Notes under the pieces: generated by a model
What the model saw: only the letters and a program-made list of their open reading frames with translations
What the model was told of the DNA's origin: nothing
The model's database searches: none
Assembly (NCBI GenBank): GCA_012837885.1
Contig: DUQI01000006.1
Location: forward strand, 1 to 46,453
Direction: 5' to 3'
Length of the DNA stretch: 46,453 nt
DNA from: Fastidiosipila sp.
GTDB taxonomy: Bacteria > Bacillota > Clostridia > Saccharofermentanales > DTU023
Made by a program: the position numbers and the translations under genes
In this document: piece after piece, positions 1 to 10,219 of the stretch
Layout of the letters: each line of letters opens with the position of its first letter
Numbering within the stretch: position 1 is the first letter of the stretch

Positions 1-36
1 AAAAGATCAAATAAAAAAATAACGCAGTAAATCCGG

Positions 37-954
37 CTACTCGGCCGGTAGTTGATCAGACGCCGCCTGCGGCGTCTTTTTTTTCTTGCGCAAAGCGAGA
101 AACTTCGCACCGACGAACATGAACCGGATATTGTGCTGCGCCGGTTCATCTAGATTCGGACGTGATATCGTCTCACGGATCAGGCCGTGCACCTCGCAGG
201 CAGACATACGCCTCGCCTGATAGCGACTCGCGCGGTGGACAGGCAGAACGGTCAATGCTCTGTCGCATAACGGACAATGTGACGCGTATTGGTCGAGTGC
301 TTTCTTCAGCGATTTATCGATCAGTTGCGCCGGGAACGGTTCACTGACGCTTTGCACTGTCGTGATCGAGACCTTGTAGTCGAGCAGGTCAGCAGTCAGA
401 TGTTCTTTTTTAAGATAGGTCAACACGTCTGCCGTACCGACGGCATCGTCGAACGCCGTATGAAAAGCCTCCGGTTTTTTCAGATCCAAGAGCTCAAGCG
501 TACTTTCGAGTGAACGCTGCTGTCCCAGCTTATCCGGTTCGATCTTCATCTGAAAAAACATCTGAAGATCGAGCGCCTCGATCGACTCGGTTTTTTCCGC
601 TTTGAAATGCTGCAGGTTTTGCAAAAAGACAAACGGATCGGACGGAGACCACGACAAAAAAAGCGGATCATCACCGCAGAATGCGAGAAAACGGTCGACC
701 GCCTGATTAAACGGTTCGCCTCTTTTCAAATCGGCCGTTTTGAGCCCCGTCACCTTGGCGATAAATGGATTGATCTTAGTGTAATACTGCGGCTTGATCT
801 GAGCCGAAAACTCGCCCGTTTTGTTCAAGCCACGGTCGAAACGTACCGCTCCGATCTCAATCACTTCAAACGGGAGCGAGCGCTGCAGTTCGTCATCGAC
901 GCTGGCATGAGGCAGCGGCTGATTCCATTCGAGATCGAAGACGATAAGATTCAA
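37..954 (-). CDS. DEDD-family 3'-5' exonuclease (RNase T / DNA pol III epsilon type)
   Basis: Predicted 305-residue 3'-5' exonuclease acting on DNA or RNA; the substrate cannot be told. The N-terminus carries the first acidic motif (FDLEWN, residues 6-11, D and E as metal ligands). A middle motif lies around SPSD, and the third motif HTAFDDA supplies the catalytic His and last Asp, so this is the DEDDh subclass. The C-terminal third has CPLC followed by CEVH, a possible four-ligand zinc site. The start is TTG at 954-952, preceded by GAGAGGA and overlapping the prmA stop codon (TTGA), so it is the last visible gene of the heat-shock operon and probably translationally coupled. Sporulation inhibitor KapD and similar proteins have the same fold, but I would not assign a symbol. 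Confidence 0.85.
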   Translation of the reverse strand: MNLIVFDLEWNQPLPHASVDDELQRSLPFEVIEIGAVRFDRGLNKTGEFSAQIKPQYYTKINPFIAKVTGLKTADLKRGEPFNQAVDRFLAFCGDDPLFLSWSPSDPFVFLQNLQHFKAEKTESIEALDLQMFFQMKIEPDKLGQQRSLESTLELLDLKKPEAFHTAFDDAVGTADVLTYLKKEHLTADLLDYKVSITTVQSVSEPFPAQLIDKSLKKALDQYASHCPLCDRALTVLPVHRASRYQARRMSACEVHGLIRETISRPNLDEPAQHNIRFMFVGAKFLALRKKKKTPQAASDQLPAE

Positions 955-1985
955 GCGGACTTATCCTCTCTGTGAAAGAGCAAGGCGTGCCAATCGTTGT
1001 CCGACGTCTCTTTTTCACACTGAAATCCCGACTCCGCCATGAGGCTTGCGAATTGCTCGACATCATCGGACAAGATGCCGGAACAGATTAACTTACCGCC
1101 AGGTTTCACCTTGGACAGGAAATCAGATCTCAGCTTACTCAACACGTCGAACACGATGTTTGCGACGACGAGATCAAATGTGTCGTCGATGTCATCGAGG
1201 GTGCCGGTGTGAAACGCGATCTCGACCTTATTCGTCTCTGCGTTTTCTTTTGCCGTCTTCACCGCCTGCGGATCGATATCGACCGCAAGCACACGGGATG
1301 CACCTAGCTTTTTTGCACCGATCGCCAAAATACCGCTGCCGGTTCCGAGATCGAGCACCTCGTCGCCCGGCTTAATTGTCTTTTCCATCAGCTCGAGACA
1401 GAGCTTCGTCGTCTCATGGCTACCACTGCCGAAAGCCATGCCGGCATCGAGCAGGATTTCCAAGTCGTCGTCTTTTTTCCCTTCGACCTCGCCTTCATAC
1501 CAGGTCGGCACGACGACAAAGCGCTCGCCGATGCGGAGCGGTTTTTGATACTTTTTCCAGTTGTCTTCCCAGTCCTCCGGTTTGACGACCAACACCGATT
1601 GGAAGCCGAGATTGATGTCTTTTTCGCCGCTTTCTTCGTGCAGCATCTGCAGGCGGTCCCCGATCGAGGCGATGAACGCCAACGCGTTCATTCTGACCGG
1701 TGCTTTTTCCGCGTAGACCATGCCGGAGCCGGCTTCTTCGCGGATCAGCATATCTTCGCCGTCTTTGTAGAACCAGGCCGTGAGGACGACCGTCTCAGGC
1801 AACGAATCGAGAAAGTCTTTACCGGCGTAATCGAGGGAATCGGGGCGCATCAGGTCGGCGCGAATCTCTTCCGGATCGACGATCGTCACACCGAGTGCAC
1901 CCGACTCATGCAACCAGAAAGCCAAAATCTCGCTCGCGTCATGCGTCGTGTGAAACGTCAGTTCAACGACCTCGAAATCACTCAT
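951..1985 (-). CDS. prmA: Ribosomal protein L11 methyltransferase
   Basis: SAM-dependent methyltransferase that trimethylates ribosomal protein L11. The 344-residue length is slightly longer than usual for the family (about 300-320). It has an N-terminal substrate-recognition domain and a Rossmann domain with SAM motif [14 protein letters not shown], and [10 protein letters not shown] where the family has its NI/NPPY-like motif. Its ATG overlaps the dnaJ stop by 4 nt, and its stop overlaps the next gene's TTG. prmA directly after dnaJ is the usual Bacillota order, which supports the call. It is co-transcribed with the chaperone genes from the hrcA promoter unless an unseen internal promoter exists. 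Confidence 0.95.
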   Translation of the reverse strand: MSDFEVVELTFHTTHDASEILAFWLHESGALGVTIVDPEEIRADLMRPDSLDYAGKDFLDSLPETVVLTAWFYKDGEDMLIREEAGSGMVYAEKAPVRMNALAFIASIGDRLQMLHEESGEKDINLGFQSVLVVKPEDWEDNWKKYQKPLRIGERFVVVPTWYEGEVEGKKDDDLEILLDAGMAFGSGSHETTKLCLELMEKTIKPGDEVLDLGTGSGILAIGAKKLGASRVLAVDIDPQAVKTAKENAETNKVEIAFHTGTLDDIDDTFDLVVANIVFDVLSKLRSDFLSKVKPGGKLICSGILSDDVEQFASLMAESGFQCEKETSDNDWHALLFHREDKSA

Positions 1986-3130
1986 TTCGTAAAAATCCCT
2001 TTGACCTTGTCGATAAAGCTCTTGCGCATCTGATAGTTTTCATCCGACGTCGTCTCTTCAAACGCCTTCAACATATCTTTTTGCTGGCTGTTCAGTCGTT
2101 TCGGCACTTCGAGCGTCACCGTAAAGCGATGGTCGCCGCGCTGGTTTTGTCGACCGATGACCGGGATGCCTTTGTTCTTCAGCACGAACTGCTCGCCCGG
2201 CTGCGTCCCTTCTCTTAGTTTGAAGGTCTCCGTGCCGTCGATCGTCGGGACCGAAATCTCGGCGCCGACCGCCGCTTGGACGAAGGTGATCGGTACGTCG
2301 CACATCGTCGTGTAACCCAAACGGGTAAAAACGGGATGCGGCCGGATACCGATCTCGATATAGAGATCGCCGTAGCTGCCGCCGTTTTGTCCCGGTTCGC
2401 CTTCGCCTCTCAAGGTCAGCATTTCACCTTCATTGATGCCGGCCGGCACTGTGACCTGAAGTCGTTTCGTCTTCTCTTTGATACCACTGCCGCCGCAGTC
2501 GGAGCACGGGTTGGTGATCTTCGTGCCGGCACCGTGACATTCGGGACAAGGTCTCGTCGTCATCATCTGACCGAACATCGTCTGTTGACGTGTCTGTACC
2601 TGTCCCGTGCCATGACAGGTGCCGCAGGTCGCCGGTTTCGACTTGTCGGCTGTGCCCTGTCCGTCACAGGTCTGGCAACGGTCGTTCTTTCTGATCGTGA
2701 TCTCTCGTTCCGTACCGAACGCCGCTTCCATGAAATCGAGATTCATGCGGTAGCGCAGATTGGCGCCGCGGGCTGGACCCTGACGTCTGCCGGTCTGTGT
2801 ACCGTAGCCGCCGAATCCACCGAACCCTCCGAAAATCGACGAGAACAGATCATCGAGATCGAGATTGAAGCCGCCTTGGAAGCCGCCGAATCCGGCACTC
2901 GGATCGACACCGGCGTGTCCCATCGTGTCGTAGCGCTGACGCTTTTCCTTATCGGACAAAACTTCGTACGCTTCGTTCGCTTCTTTAAAGCTCTCCTCGG
3001 CCGCCTTATCCCCCGGATTCACATCCGGGTGATACTTCTTGGCGAGCTTCCAGTAAGCCTTCTTGATCTGTTGCTCGTCGGCGTTCTTATCGACGCCGAG
3101 CACTTCGTAATAATCACGTTTTTCAGCCAA
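1982..3130 (-). CDS. dnaJ: Chaperone DnaJ (Hsp40)
   Basis: Co-chaperone that delivers substrates to DnaK and stimulates its ATPase. The protein opens with the J domain (RDYYEVLG, later YHPDVN with the essential HPD), then a Gly/Phe-rich linker ([10 protein letters not shown]), four CxxCxGxG zinc-binding repeats, and the C-terminal substrate-binding domain. I set the start at TTG 3130-3128, giving [12 protein letters not shown], because GGAAGGG lies 8 nt upstream and family members start exactly here; an open frame continues upstream to 3181 but would add unusual residues. The 382-residue length is typical. It follows dnaK after a 129-bp gap holding two inverted repeats. Confidence 0.97.
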   Translation of the reverse strand: MAEKRDYYEVLGVDKNADEQQIKKAYWKLAKKYHPDVNPGDKAAEESFKEANEAYEVLSDKEKRQRYDTMGHAGVDPSAGFGGFQGGFNLDLDDLFSSIFGGFGGFGGYGTQTGRRQGPARGANLRYRMNLDFMEAAFGTEREITIRKNDRCQTCDGQGTADKSKPATCGTCHGTGQVQTRQQTMFGQMMTTRPCPECHGAGTKITNPCSDCGGSGIKEKTKRLQVTVPAGINEGEMLTLRGEGEPGQNGGSYGDLYIEIGIRPHPVFTRLGYTTMCDVPITFVQAAVGAEISVPTIDGTETFKLREGTQPGEQFVLKNKGIPVIGRQNQRGDHRFTVTLEVPKRLNSQQKDMLKAFEETTSDENYQMRKSFIDKVKGIFTK

Positions 3131-3160
3131 AACGCTAACCCTTCCCTTGACCTGTCGAAG

Positions 3161-3244
3161 CCCGCATGTCAGATACGACACGCGGGCATCGGCTTATCTT
3201 ACGTCGTTATTGTAACGGAGGTGGAAGAAACGTTCCACGCTCCG
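3161..3244 (-). repeat. Two inverted repeats in the dnaK-dnaJ gap
   Basis: CCCGCATGTC (3161-3170) pairs with GACACGCGGG (3176-3185) around a 5-nt loop with one mismatch. CGGAGGTGGAA (3216-3226) pairs with TTCCACGCTCCG (3233-3244) with one bulge. Neither is followed by a T-run on the minus strand, so they look more like mRNA processing or stability elements between dnaK and dnaJ than terminators. The function is inferred. Confidence 0.4.
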
Positions 3245-3259
3245 GCAAAATTATGTTGC

Positions 3260-5092
<1,833 letters not shown>

Positions 5093-5169
5093 ATGTTCAT
5101 TACCTCTGTTTCTTTTTAGCAATTGTTATTTTTTTTATGTTCGCTTGTTCGCTGTTTTTGTATTTATCC

Positions 5170-5192
5170 AAAGACAATCGTTGATTGTCTTT
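5170..5192 (-). repeat. Perfect 10-bp inverted repeat in the grpE-dnaK gap
   Basis: AAAGACAATC (5170-5179) and GATTGTCTTT (5183-5192) form a perfect hairpin with a 3-nt loop in the 131-bp gap. On the minus strand it is followed by GGATAAATAC, not a T-run, so it is a poor terminator. It may be an mRNA processing or stability element that sets dnaK abundance relative to hrcA and grpE, or a protein-binding site. The pairing is seen; the role is inferred. Confidence 0.5.
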
Positions 5193-5223
5193 AAACCTTT
5201 TGTTATTGATTCAGCCCACTCAA

Positions 5224-5769
5224 TCAGGCGGATACGACGACGAGTGAGGCACGTATCAGGCGCTCGCCCAGGACGTATCCCGGCTGCAGTTCCTCAATCA
5301 CGATGTTCGATTCGACGCCGTCTTTTTCCATCTGCTGCACCGCATGATGCAGTTCCGGGTCGAACGGCTGTCCGATCGCCTCGATCCGACTGACATCCAT
5401 CTTCTTTAAAATGTCGGTGCAAAGATCCATCATGATCGGGATGCCTTCGGCGAACGCTTTGCCATCACCTGTCACTCCCTTCGCCTGCTCTGCCGAGCGC
5501 TCGAGACTATCGATCAAAGGGAGCAGCGTCTTGACGCAATCGACGGTCGCATCTTCGTACAGCTTTCCCTTCTCCTTCTGGCTTCGCTTACGGAAGTTAT
5601 CGTACTCAGCCATCAGGCGAAGATAGCGATCCTGCATCTCTTCGAATTTAGCTCTGTTGTCATCTTCCGGCGAGGCTTCTTCCTCCGTCAGTTCGCTGAC
5701 GCTCTCCTCTATCTCCGGTATCGGCACCTGATCTTCGTGTGCCTTCTTTTTCTTCTCATCTTTTGCCAT
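5224..5769 (-). CDS. grpE: Nucleotide exchange factor GrpE
   Basis: Releases ADP from DnaK. The 181-residue protein has an acidic, lysine-rich disordered N-terminus, a long coiled-coil segment (RYLRLMAEYDNFRKRSQKEK, the most conserved part of the family), and the C-terminal beta domain (FDPELHHAVQ, then PGYVLGERLIRASLVVVS). The start ATG has AGGAG about 7 nt upstream. It lies 35 bp after hrcA and before dnaK, the standard order. Confidence 0.96.
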   Translation of the reverse strand: MAKDEKKKKAHEDQVPIPEIEESVSELTEEEASPEDDNRAKFEEMQDRYLRLMAEYDNFRKRSQKEKGKLYEDATVDCVKTLLPLIDSLERSAEQAKGVTGDGKAFAEGIPIMMDLCTDILKKMDVSRIEAIGQPFDPELHHAVQQMEKDGVESNIVIEELQPGYVLGERLIRASLVVVSA

Positions 5770-5804
5770 GCCTTGCTCCTCGTCTATCGTTTCTACCTAT
5801 ATGT

Positions 5805-6851
5805 TCAGCGCGCTGCGTCACTCGACGCTTCGTTAATCGCGCGGTTGATAAAGCGAATCTGCGAGATGATCTTGCCGTAATCCATGCGCCTCGGCCCGAT
5901 CACACCGATCTGTCCGTATACATCACCGTTCACACAGTAGCTGGAGGTGATAAAGCTCGTGTCTTCAAAGCCTTCGAGCGCGATCTCCTGGCCGATTCTG
6001 ACCATGTATTCGCCGCACTCTTCGCCTCCGCCTTCATGCAGATCCGAGATATAGCCGGCGACCGTCTTCTCCTCACCCAGCGCCTGTAAAAAGCGATGCG
6101 CTTTATCGACATCCTTGTACTCCGGCTGTTTCAACAGGCGATGCGTGCCCTCGATATAAAATTCGAGATGCTCCGCCTGCTTGATCGAGATATACGCTTC
6201 GTACACGACCTGATTCAAGACGGCATCCGGAATCGCCTGATCGGCGGCGGCGCCGGCGACGGCGACCAGCGTGATATCAGCGAGCTTCTTGCCGGCCAGC
6301 CCTTCTTCGATTGCTTCGCCTAGTCGACCGAGTTCTTCGCCCGAGATCTGATCCGGGATTCTGACCAGACGGTCTTTGACCAGACCGGCGGCCAAAACGA
6401 CGACGACGAGCGCGCGTCCCGGCTCGATCATGAGCAGTTTGACCTGCTTTAGACGACTGTCCGCGTAGCGCGGCGTCAGTGCCACCGACACATAGTCGTT
6501 TTGCTGACTCAATACGGTCGCCGCTTTCTTGATCAGATCGGTCAACTCGATGATGCTGTCGGAAAAGACGGAACGGATGGCGATCGCCTGCGATTCACTC
6601 ATCTCGCCGATCTCCAACAGATCTTCGACATAGGATCGATACCCTTTATCCGAGGGAATTCTGCCGGCCGACGTATACGGCTTTTCCAAAAAGCCCTGCT
6701 CTTCGAGTTCGGCCATCTCGTTTCTGATCGTGGCCGAAGACACTTTCAGACGATGTCTGTTGATCAGGCTTTTGGAGCCAACCGGCTCAGCCGAGAGCAC
6801 GTAGTCTTCGACAACGGCTTTAAGTATCTGTTTTTTTCTATCGTCCAACAC
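5805..6851 (-). CDS. hrcA: Heat-inducible transcription repressor HrcA
   Basis: Repressor of class I heat-shock genes; it binds CIRCE and depends on GroEL for folding. The 348-residue length is normal. The N-terminal winged helix is clear (ILKAVVEDYVLSAEPVGSKS, then VSSATIRNEMAELEEQGFL and TSAGRIPSDKGYR), followed by the GAF-like domain and dimerisation region. The start is GTG at 6851-6849 with AAAGGA upstream. It is the first gene of the operon, just downstream of a perfect CIRCE, so it should autoregulate the whole hrcA-grpE-dnaK-dnaJ-prmA unit. Confidence 0.97.
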   Translation of the reverse strand: MLDDRKKQILKAVVEDYVLSAEPVGSKSLINRHRLKVSSATIRNEMAELEEQGFLEKPYTSAGRIPSDKGYRSYVEDLLEIGEMSESQAIAIRSVFSDSIIELTDLIKKAATVLSQQNDYVSVALTPRYADSRLKQVKLLMIEPGRALVVVVLAAGLVKDRLVRIPDQISGEELGRLGEAIEEGLAGKKLADITLVAVAGAAADQAIPDAVLNQVVYEAYISIKQAEHLEFYIEGTHRLLKQPEYKDVDKAHRFLQALGEEKTVAGYISDLHEGGGEECGEYMVRIGQEIALEGFEDTSFITSSYCVNGDVYGQIGVIGPRRMDYGKIISQIRFINRAINEASSDAAR

Positions 6852-6871
6852 CGGTTCGTCCTTTCAGAAAA

Positions 6872-6898
6872 TTAGCACTCACTATCCGCGAGTGCTAA
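6872..6898 (-). promoter_or_regulatory. CIRCE operator
   Basis: TTAGCACTC-N9-GAGTGCTAA matches the CIRCE consensus at all 18 arm positions with the canonical 9-nt spacer. It overlaps the predicted transcription start and ends 21 nt before the hrcA start codon, as expected for HrcA repression. Confidence 0.98.
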
Positions 6899-6902
6899 CG
6901 TC

Positions 6903-6931
6903 AATTTATCACCGACCTCCGAGCATGTCAA
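6903..6931 (-). promoter_or_regulatory. hrcA operon promoter (sigma-A type)
   Basis: Minus-strand -35 TTGACA (6926-6931) and -10 TAAATT (6903-6908) are separated by exactly 17 nt. The predicted start near 6896 falls inside the CIRCE element, a layout that explains repression by HrcA. Confidence 0.85.
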
Positions 6932-6995
6932 CGGTAGGTCGCGACCGAGTGGTGGCTAGAAGATGAACAATTATGAAGTCGCTGCGACACGCCCC

Positions 6996-8321
6996 CTAAA
7001 TCGTATGGATGCCGCCCAGTATGACGGCCGGTCTATACCCGTGGTTTAGTAAAAACGAGGCGGCTGTCGTCGAGCGATTGCCGGATGCACAAAGCACATA
7101 GATGTCTCGCTCCGGATCGAGTTCAGCGTAGCGTTTATAGAGCATCTGAAGCGGTATTCTGACCGTCTTCGCTTCGAGCCAGTCCGGCACCGGTTCATTG
7201 TCACGGATATCGAGCACCAAAAACTCGCCCGCCAATTCCCGAAGCGCCTCACCGCGGATGGTCGGCAGCGACAGCGGCGATTTTTCCGCCTCCAAAAGAC
7301 TGTTCACGCCGCCTTCCAGGTAACCGTCGAGGCAGTCGAAGCCGATCCGAAGCATCTGGCTTCTGATCTCCAACAAAAAGGCCGGATCCGGTTCGTCGGT
7401 CACCAACACGAATCTCGTCTTCTCGTCAAAGAGCGTGCCGAGAAACGTCGACAGATTCGCCGGTGACAAAAAGTAGGAGCCTTCGATGTGACCGCCCATG
7501 AACGCTTCCTTCGACCGCACGTCGAGTAATACCTGGTCGTCTTTCAGGTCATCCGCCTTGATCGCAGGCACACTGGCTGTATCCCCGATGAACGGCGCGC
7601 CTTTGACGTTCAGTTCTTCCATCCGCTCGAAATACCGCGGCTTGATCCGCATCCTGGCAAACGACTCAATGAAGGCTTCTTTCGATGCTGCCTGCAGATG
7701 CTCGTTCGTCAGACGCTCATAGCCGAGTGTCGAGAACGGACGGTCATCCATCGATTCACCGCAGGCGGAGCCGGCGCCGTGCGCCGGAAACAAAAGCACG
7801 TGGTCGCCCAAAGGCAACAGCTTGTTGACGACACTGTCGTACAAAAGCCCGGTCATCTTGTCGAGGTTTTCTTCACCGTAAAAGTCGGTACGGCCTAAAT
7901 CACCCATAAAGAGCGTGTCGCCCGTGAATACGAGATACGGAGCCTCCTGATCTTTCTCATAGAGCGCATAACAAAGATGCCCCAGTGTATGACCCGGCGT
8001 ATGCAGCGCTTTCAAGGAGAGTTCCCCGATCTGAAACACCTCGCCGTCCGAGATCTTCTCGCCGTAGACATAACCTAAATCCTCATGCCCCGAGATATGG
8101 ATCGTCGCACCGGTCAAGGCGGAAAGTTCCATTGATCCGACGACATAATCTTCATTTCGGTGGGTCTCAAATATATGCGTGATCTTCAAGCCGTGCTCCA
8201 TCGCCAGATCGAGATAGATCTGAACGTCGCGCCGCGGATCGATGACGAACGCTTCGCCCTCGGAGCCGACGAGATATGAAAAGTGTGCAAGTCCCTTGCT
8301 TTCGATCGTTTCAAAAATCAT
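6996..8321 (-). CDS. Metallo-beta-lactamase fold hydrolase with two rhodanese domains
   Basis: 441 residues: an MBL domain (about 1-240) and two rhodanese domains (about 255-350 and 355-441). It resembles persulfide dioxygenase/rhodanese proteins that handle sulfane sulfur, so a role in persulfide metabolism is likely but inferred. The MBL motif reads THRNEDY where the family pattern is THxHxDH, so the second His is Asn and the third Tyr. Other ligand motifs are intact: HTPGHTLGH, TGDTLFMGDLGR and FPAHGAGS. Rhodanese 1 has no Cys in its active loop (VTDEPDP); rhodanese 2 has CASGNRS with the catalytic Cys. The start ATG 8321 has GGCAGG upstream. It stands alone with its own extended -10 promoter between hemW and hrcA. 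Confidence 0.85.
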   Translation of the reverse strand: MIFETIESKGLAHFSYLVGSEGEAFVIDPRRDVQIYLDLAMEHGLKITHIFETHRNEDYVVGSMELSALTGATIHISGHEDLGYVYGEKISDGEVFQIGELSLKALHTPGHTLGHLCYALYEKDQEAPYLVFTGDTLFMGDLGRTDFYGEENLDKMTGLLYDSVVNKLLPLGDHVLLFPAHGAGSACGESMDDRPFSTLGYERLTNEHLQAASKEAFIESFARMRIKPRYFERMEELNVKGAPFIGDTASVPAIKADDLKDDQVLLDVRSKEAFMGGHIEGSYFLSPANLSTFLGTLFDEKTRFVLVTDEPDPAFLLEIRSQMLRIGFDCLDGYLEGGVNSLLEAEKSPLSLPTIRGEALRELAGEFLVLDIRDNEPVPDWLEAKTVRIPLQMLYKRYAELDPERDIYVLCASGNRSTTAASFLLNHGYRPAVILGGIHTI

Positions 8322-8350
8322 GACTAACCTGCCTAAATCGTAGTGCAAAA

Positions 8351-8359
8351 ATTATAACA
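8351..8359 (-). promoter_or_regulatory. Extended -10 promoter of the MBL-rhodanese gene
   Basis: On the minus strand TGTTATAAT combines the TG extension with a perfect TATAAT, 29 nt upstream of the start codon. No good -35 box is visible, which is tolerated by extended -10 promoters. Confidence 0.65.
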
Positions 8360-8408
8360 TCGCGCGGAATGAGGCCTGCGCCTAAACACATCGAAATAAA
8401 CGATCACC

Positions 8409-9563
8409 CTAAATAAATGCGGCAAACGCGAGATTGGCAAAATCGATACCGTGTTTTGTCAGCCGGATCCGCCCCGCCACCTCTTCCAGCAGGCCGTCAG
8501 CTTCGAGCCCCTTGATCTTGGCCGAAAACACGTCTCTTGGCGAGCGTCCAAACCGCTGATGAAAGGAGCCGATATCGATACCTTCCGTCAAGCGAAGCCC
8601 CAAAAGCATCGTCTCTTTCATCGCTTCTTCTTCGTCGATGACTTCTTCCAGAGATGACGGCGTATACGAACCGTCGTTACGGGCACCCTCTATATCCTCC
8701 AGCCATTGATCGATGTTCGCGGCGTTTGATCGCCTTACGGAAAACGCAAAAGAGGCGGCGGCCGGTCCGAATCCAAAGTACGACTTTTGCCGCCAGTAGA
8801 CGAGATTGTGCTTTGAAAAATAGTCCGGTTTTCCGGCATTCGAGATCTCATAGACGATGAGGCCTTGTCGTTCGAGCCGTTCCCTGATCTGCCAGTAGAT
8901 CGCGCGCTCTAGTTTCTCTTCTTCATCGCTCATCTCTTTGTCTTTGAACTGATTAAAAAGCGGCGTTCCAGGTTCGAGGCTGAGCGCGTAGAAGGACACG
9001 TGCGGTATATCGAACTCGGCCAGAAGATCGAGCGCCTTGTCGGCCATGGAAAACGTCTCGGTCGGGAGGCCGAACATCAGATCGGCCGACAGATTTAAGA
9101 TTCCCACACTGCGCAAGATAGCGACGGCTTCTTTAAACGTCTCGACCGTATGCGGTCGACCGAGAAGTTTCAACATCTGTTCATCGACCGACTGCAGCCC
9201 GAGCGACACCCGGTTGATCCCGGCCTTTTGCCAGATCAAGGCTTTCCCTTTAGTCACACTCTCCGGATTCGCCTCCAGTGTGATCTCGATCTCCCGCTCG
9301 AAACCGAAACGTTCTTTAAGTCTTTCAATGATGGAAGCGATCATCCCGGCGTCGACGAGGCTCGGTGTGCCGCCGCCAAAATAGACGGTAGCAAGCTTTT
9401 CTTTTGAGCCAAGCTTCTCAGTCAGATCGATCTCTCGCAAAAGCCCTTCGTGCCACGTGTGCCACGTCTCAGGCGGACAGACTGCGGTGAAAAAATCGCA
9501 GTACGTGCAACGCGAGCGGCAAAACGGTACATGGATGTAGACGGATCTCGGAGCGTTATTCAT
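8409..9563 (-). CDS. hemW: Radical SAM heme chaperone HemW
   Basis: 384 residues, the usual length. The radical SAM cluster motif CRSRCTYCDF is of the HemW type (CxxxCxxCxF) and lacks the extra Cys of the true coproporphyrinogen dehydrogenase HemN. The HemW signature HNLVYW is also present, so this is a heme-binding/transfer protein and not an HemN enzyme. A C-terminal HemW-like helical domain follows. The ATG overlaps the DUF4276 stop by 4 nt with only a weak purine-rich SD, suggesting translational coupling. In many Bacillota hemW lies between lepA and hrcA; here the ATPase/DUF4276 pair is upstream and the MBL-rhodanese gene is inserted before hrcA. Confidence 0.92.
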   Translation of the reverse strand: MNNAPRSVYIHVPFCRSRCTYCDFFTAVCPPETWHTWHEGLLREIDLTEKLGSKEKLATVYFGGGTPSLVDAGMIASIIERLKERFGFEREIEITLEANPESVTKGKALIWQKAGINRVSLGLQSVDEQMLKLLGRPHTVETFKEAVAILRSVGILNLSADLMFGLPTETFSMADKALDLLAEFDIPHVSFYALSLEPGTPLFNQFKDKEMSDEEEKLERAIYWQIRERLERQGLIVYEISNAGKPDYFSKHNLVYWRQKSYFGFGPAAASFAFSVRRSNAANIDQWLEDIEGARNDGSYTPSSLEEVIDEEEAMKETMLLGLRLTEGIDIGSFHQRFGRSPRDVFSAKIKGLEADGLLEEVAGRIRLTKHGIDFANLAFAAFI

Positions 9564-10219
9564 CTTTCTTTTCTACCGCCGACGATGCGCAGGAACGTCT
9601 GACGAAAACGCTGAAAGCTCTCACTTTTATTTCTCTTGGGGTCAAGATGCGGCGCGATCATGGTCGCCCATTCATGCTTGTATTGACCGGTCGTCGGATA
9701 GCCTTCAGCGATGATGTCTTTCGCTTTGTCCTTGTATATCGCGCGGCAGAGCACCTCCCAGGTGCCGACCAGACTGTCTTGCTCATAGCGATCGATCACC
9801 TTTTGGTCGGCTTTCGGATAGGCTGCGAGCACCGCCTCCTTGTCGCCTAAAAGCCAACTCTCCATCTCTTCGACGGCGATCCCGAAGACGAACGAGATCG
9901 ACGGCGCAAACTGCCTGACCGTCATCTCGAGCGAGCGGTAGAGCCAGCTCGGATCATCGTGGTCGGCATCGATCACGACGACCAGGACATCGACGCCGCC
10001 GGCCTTTTCATAGGCACGGCATTTGGCCGGCAAAAGCTCCAGCAAACCGGAGGCAAATTTTGCCGGGCGTGAGGTCAAATCTTTCGGCAGATAGCCTTTG
10101 CCGCGATGCGGCCGTACACTAAACGACGCATCGCTTTTGGCCTCCTTCAGCAACGCCGGAATCAAGGCGCGGGCAACCGGCACGCCGGAACGATCCTCGG
10201 TCAGTACTTCGATGTGCAT
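9560..10219 (-). CDS. DUF4276-like TOPRIM-type protein, partner of the ATPase
   Basis: 219 residues. Features match DUF4276/TOPRIM-like proteins: an early Glu in VLTEDRSG (E8), a hydrophobic strand ending in the acidic motif VIDADHDD (D84, D86), and GIAVEEMESWLLGD (about 113-126), typical of the family. TOPRIM proteins paired with ABC-type ATPases act as nucleases in OLD-, Gabija- and PARIS-like defence systems; that role here is inference. The ATG shares one base with the ATPase stop (TAATG), and the stop overlaps hemW by 4 nt. The two proteins are therefore made together, and hemW from the same message. Confidence 0.72.
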   Translation of the reverse strand: MHIEVLTEDRSGVPVARALIPALLKEAKSDASFSVRPHRGKGYLPKDLTSRPAKFASGLLELLPAKCRAYEKAGGVDVLVVVIDADHDDPSWLYRSLEMTVRQFAPSISFVFGIAVEEMESWLLGDKEAVLAAYPKADQKVIDRYEQDSLVGTWEVLCRAIYKDKAKDIIAEGYPTTGQYKHEWATMIAPHLDPKRNKSESFQRFRQTFLRIVGGRKER

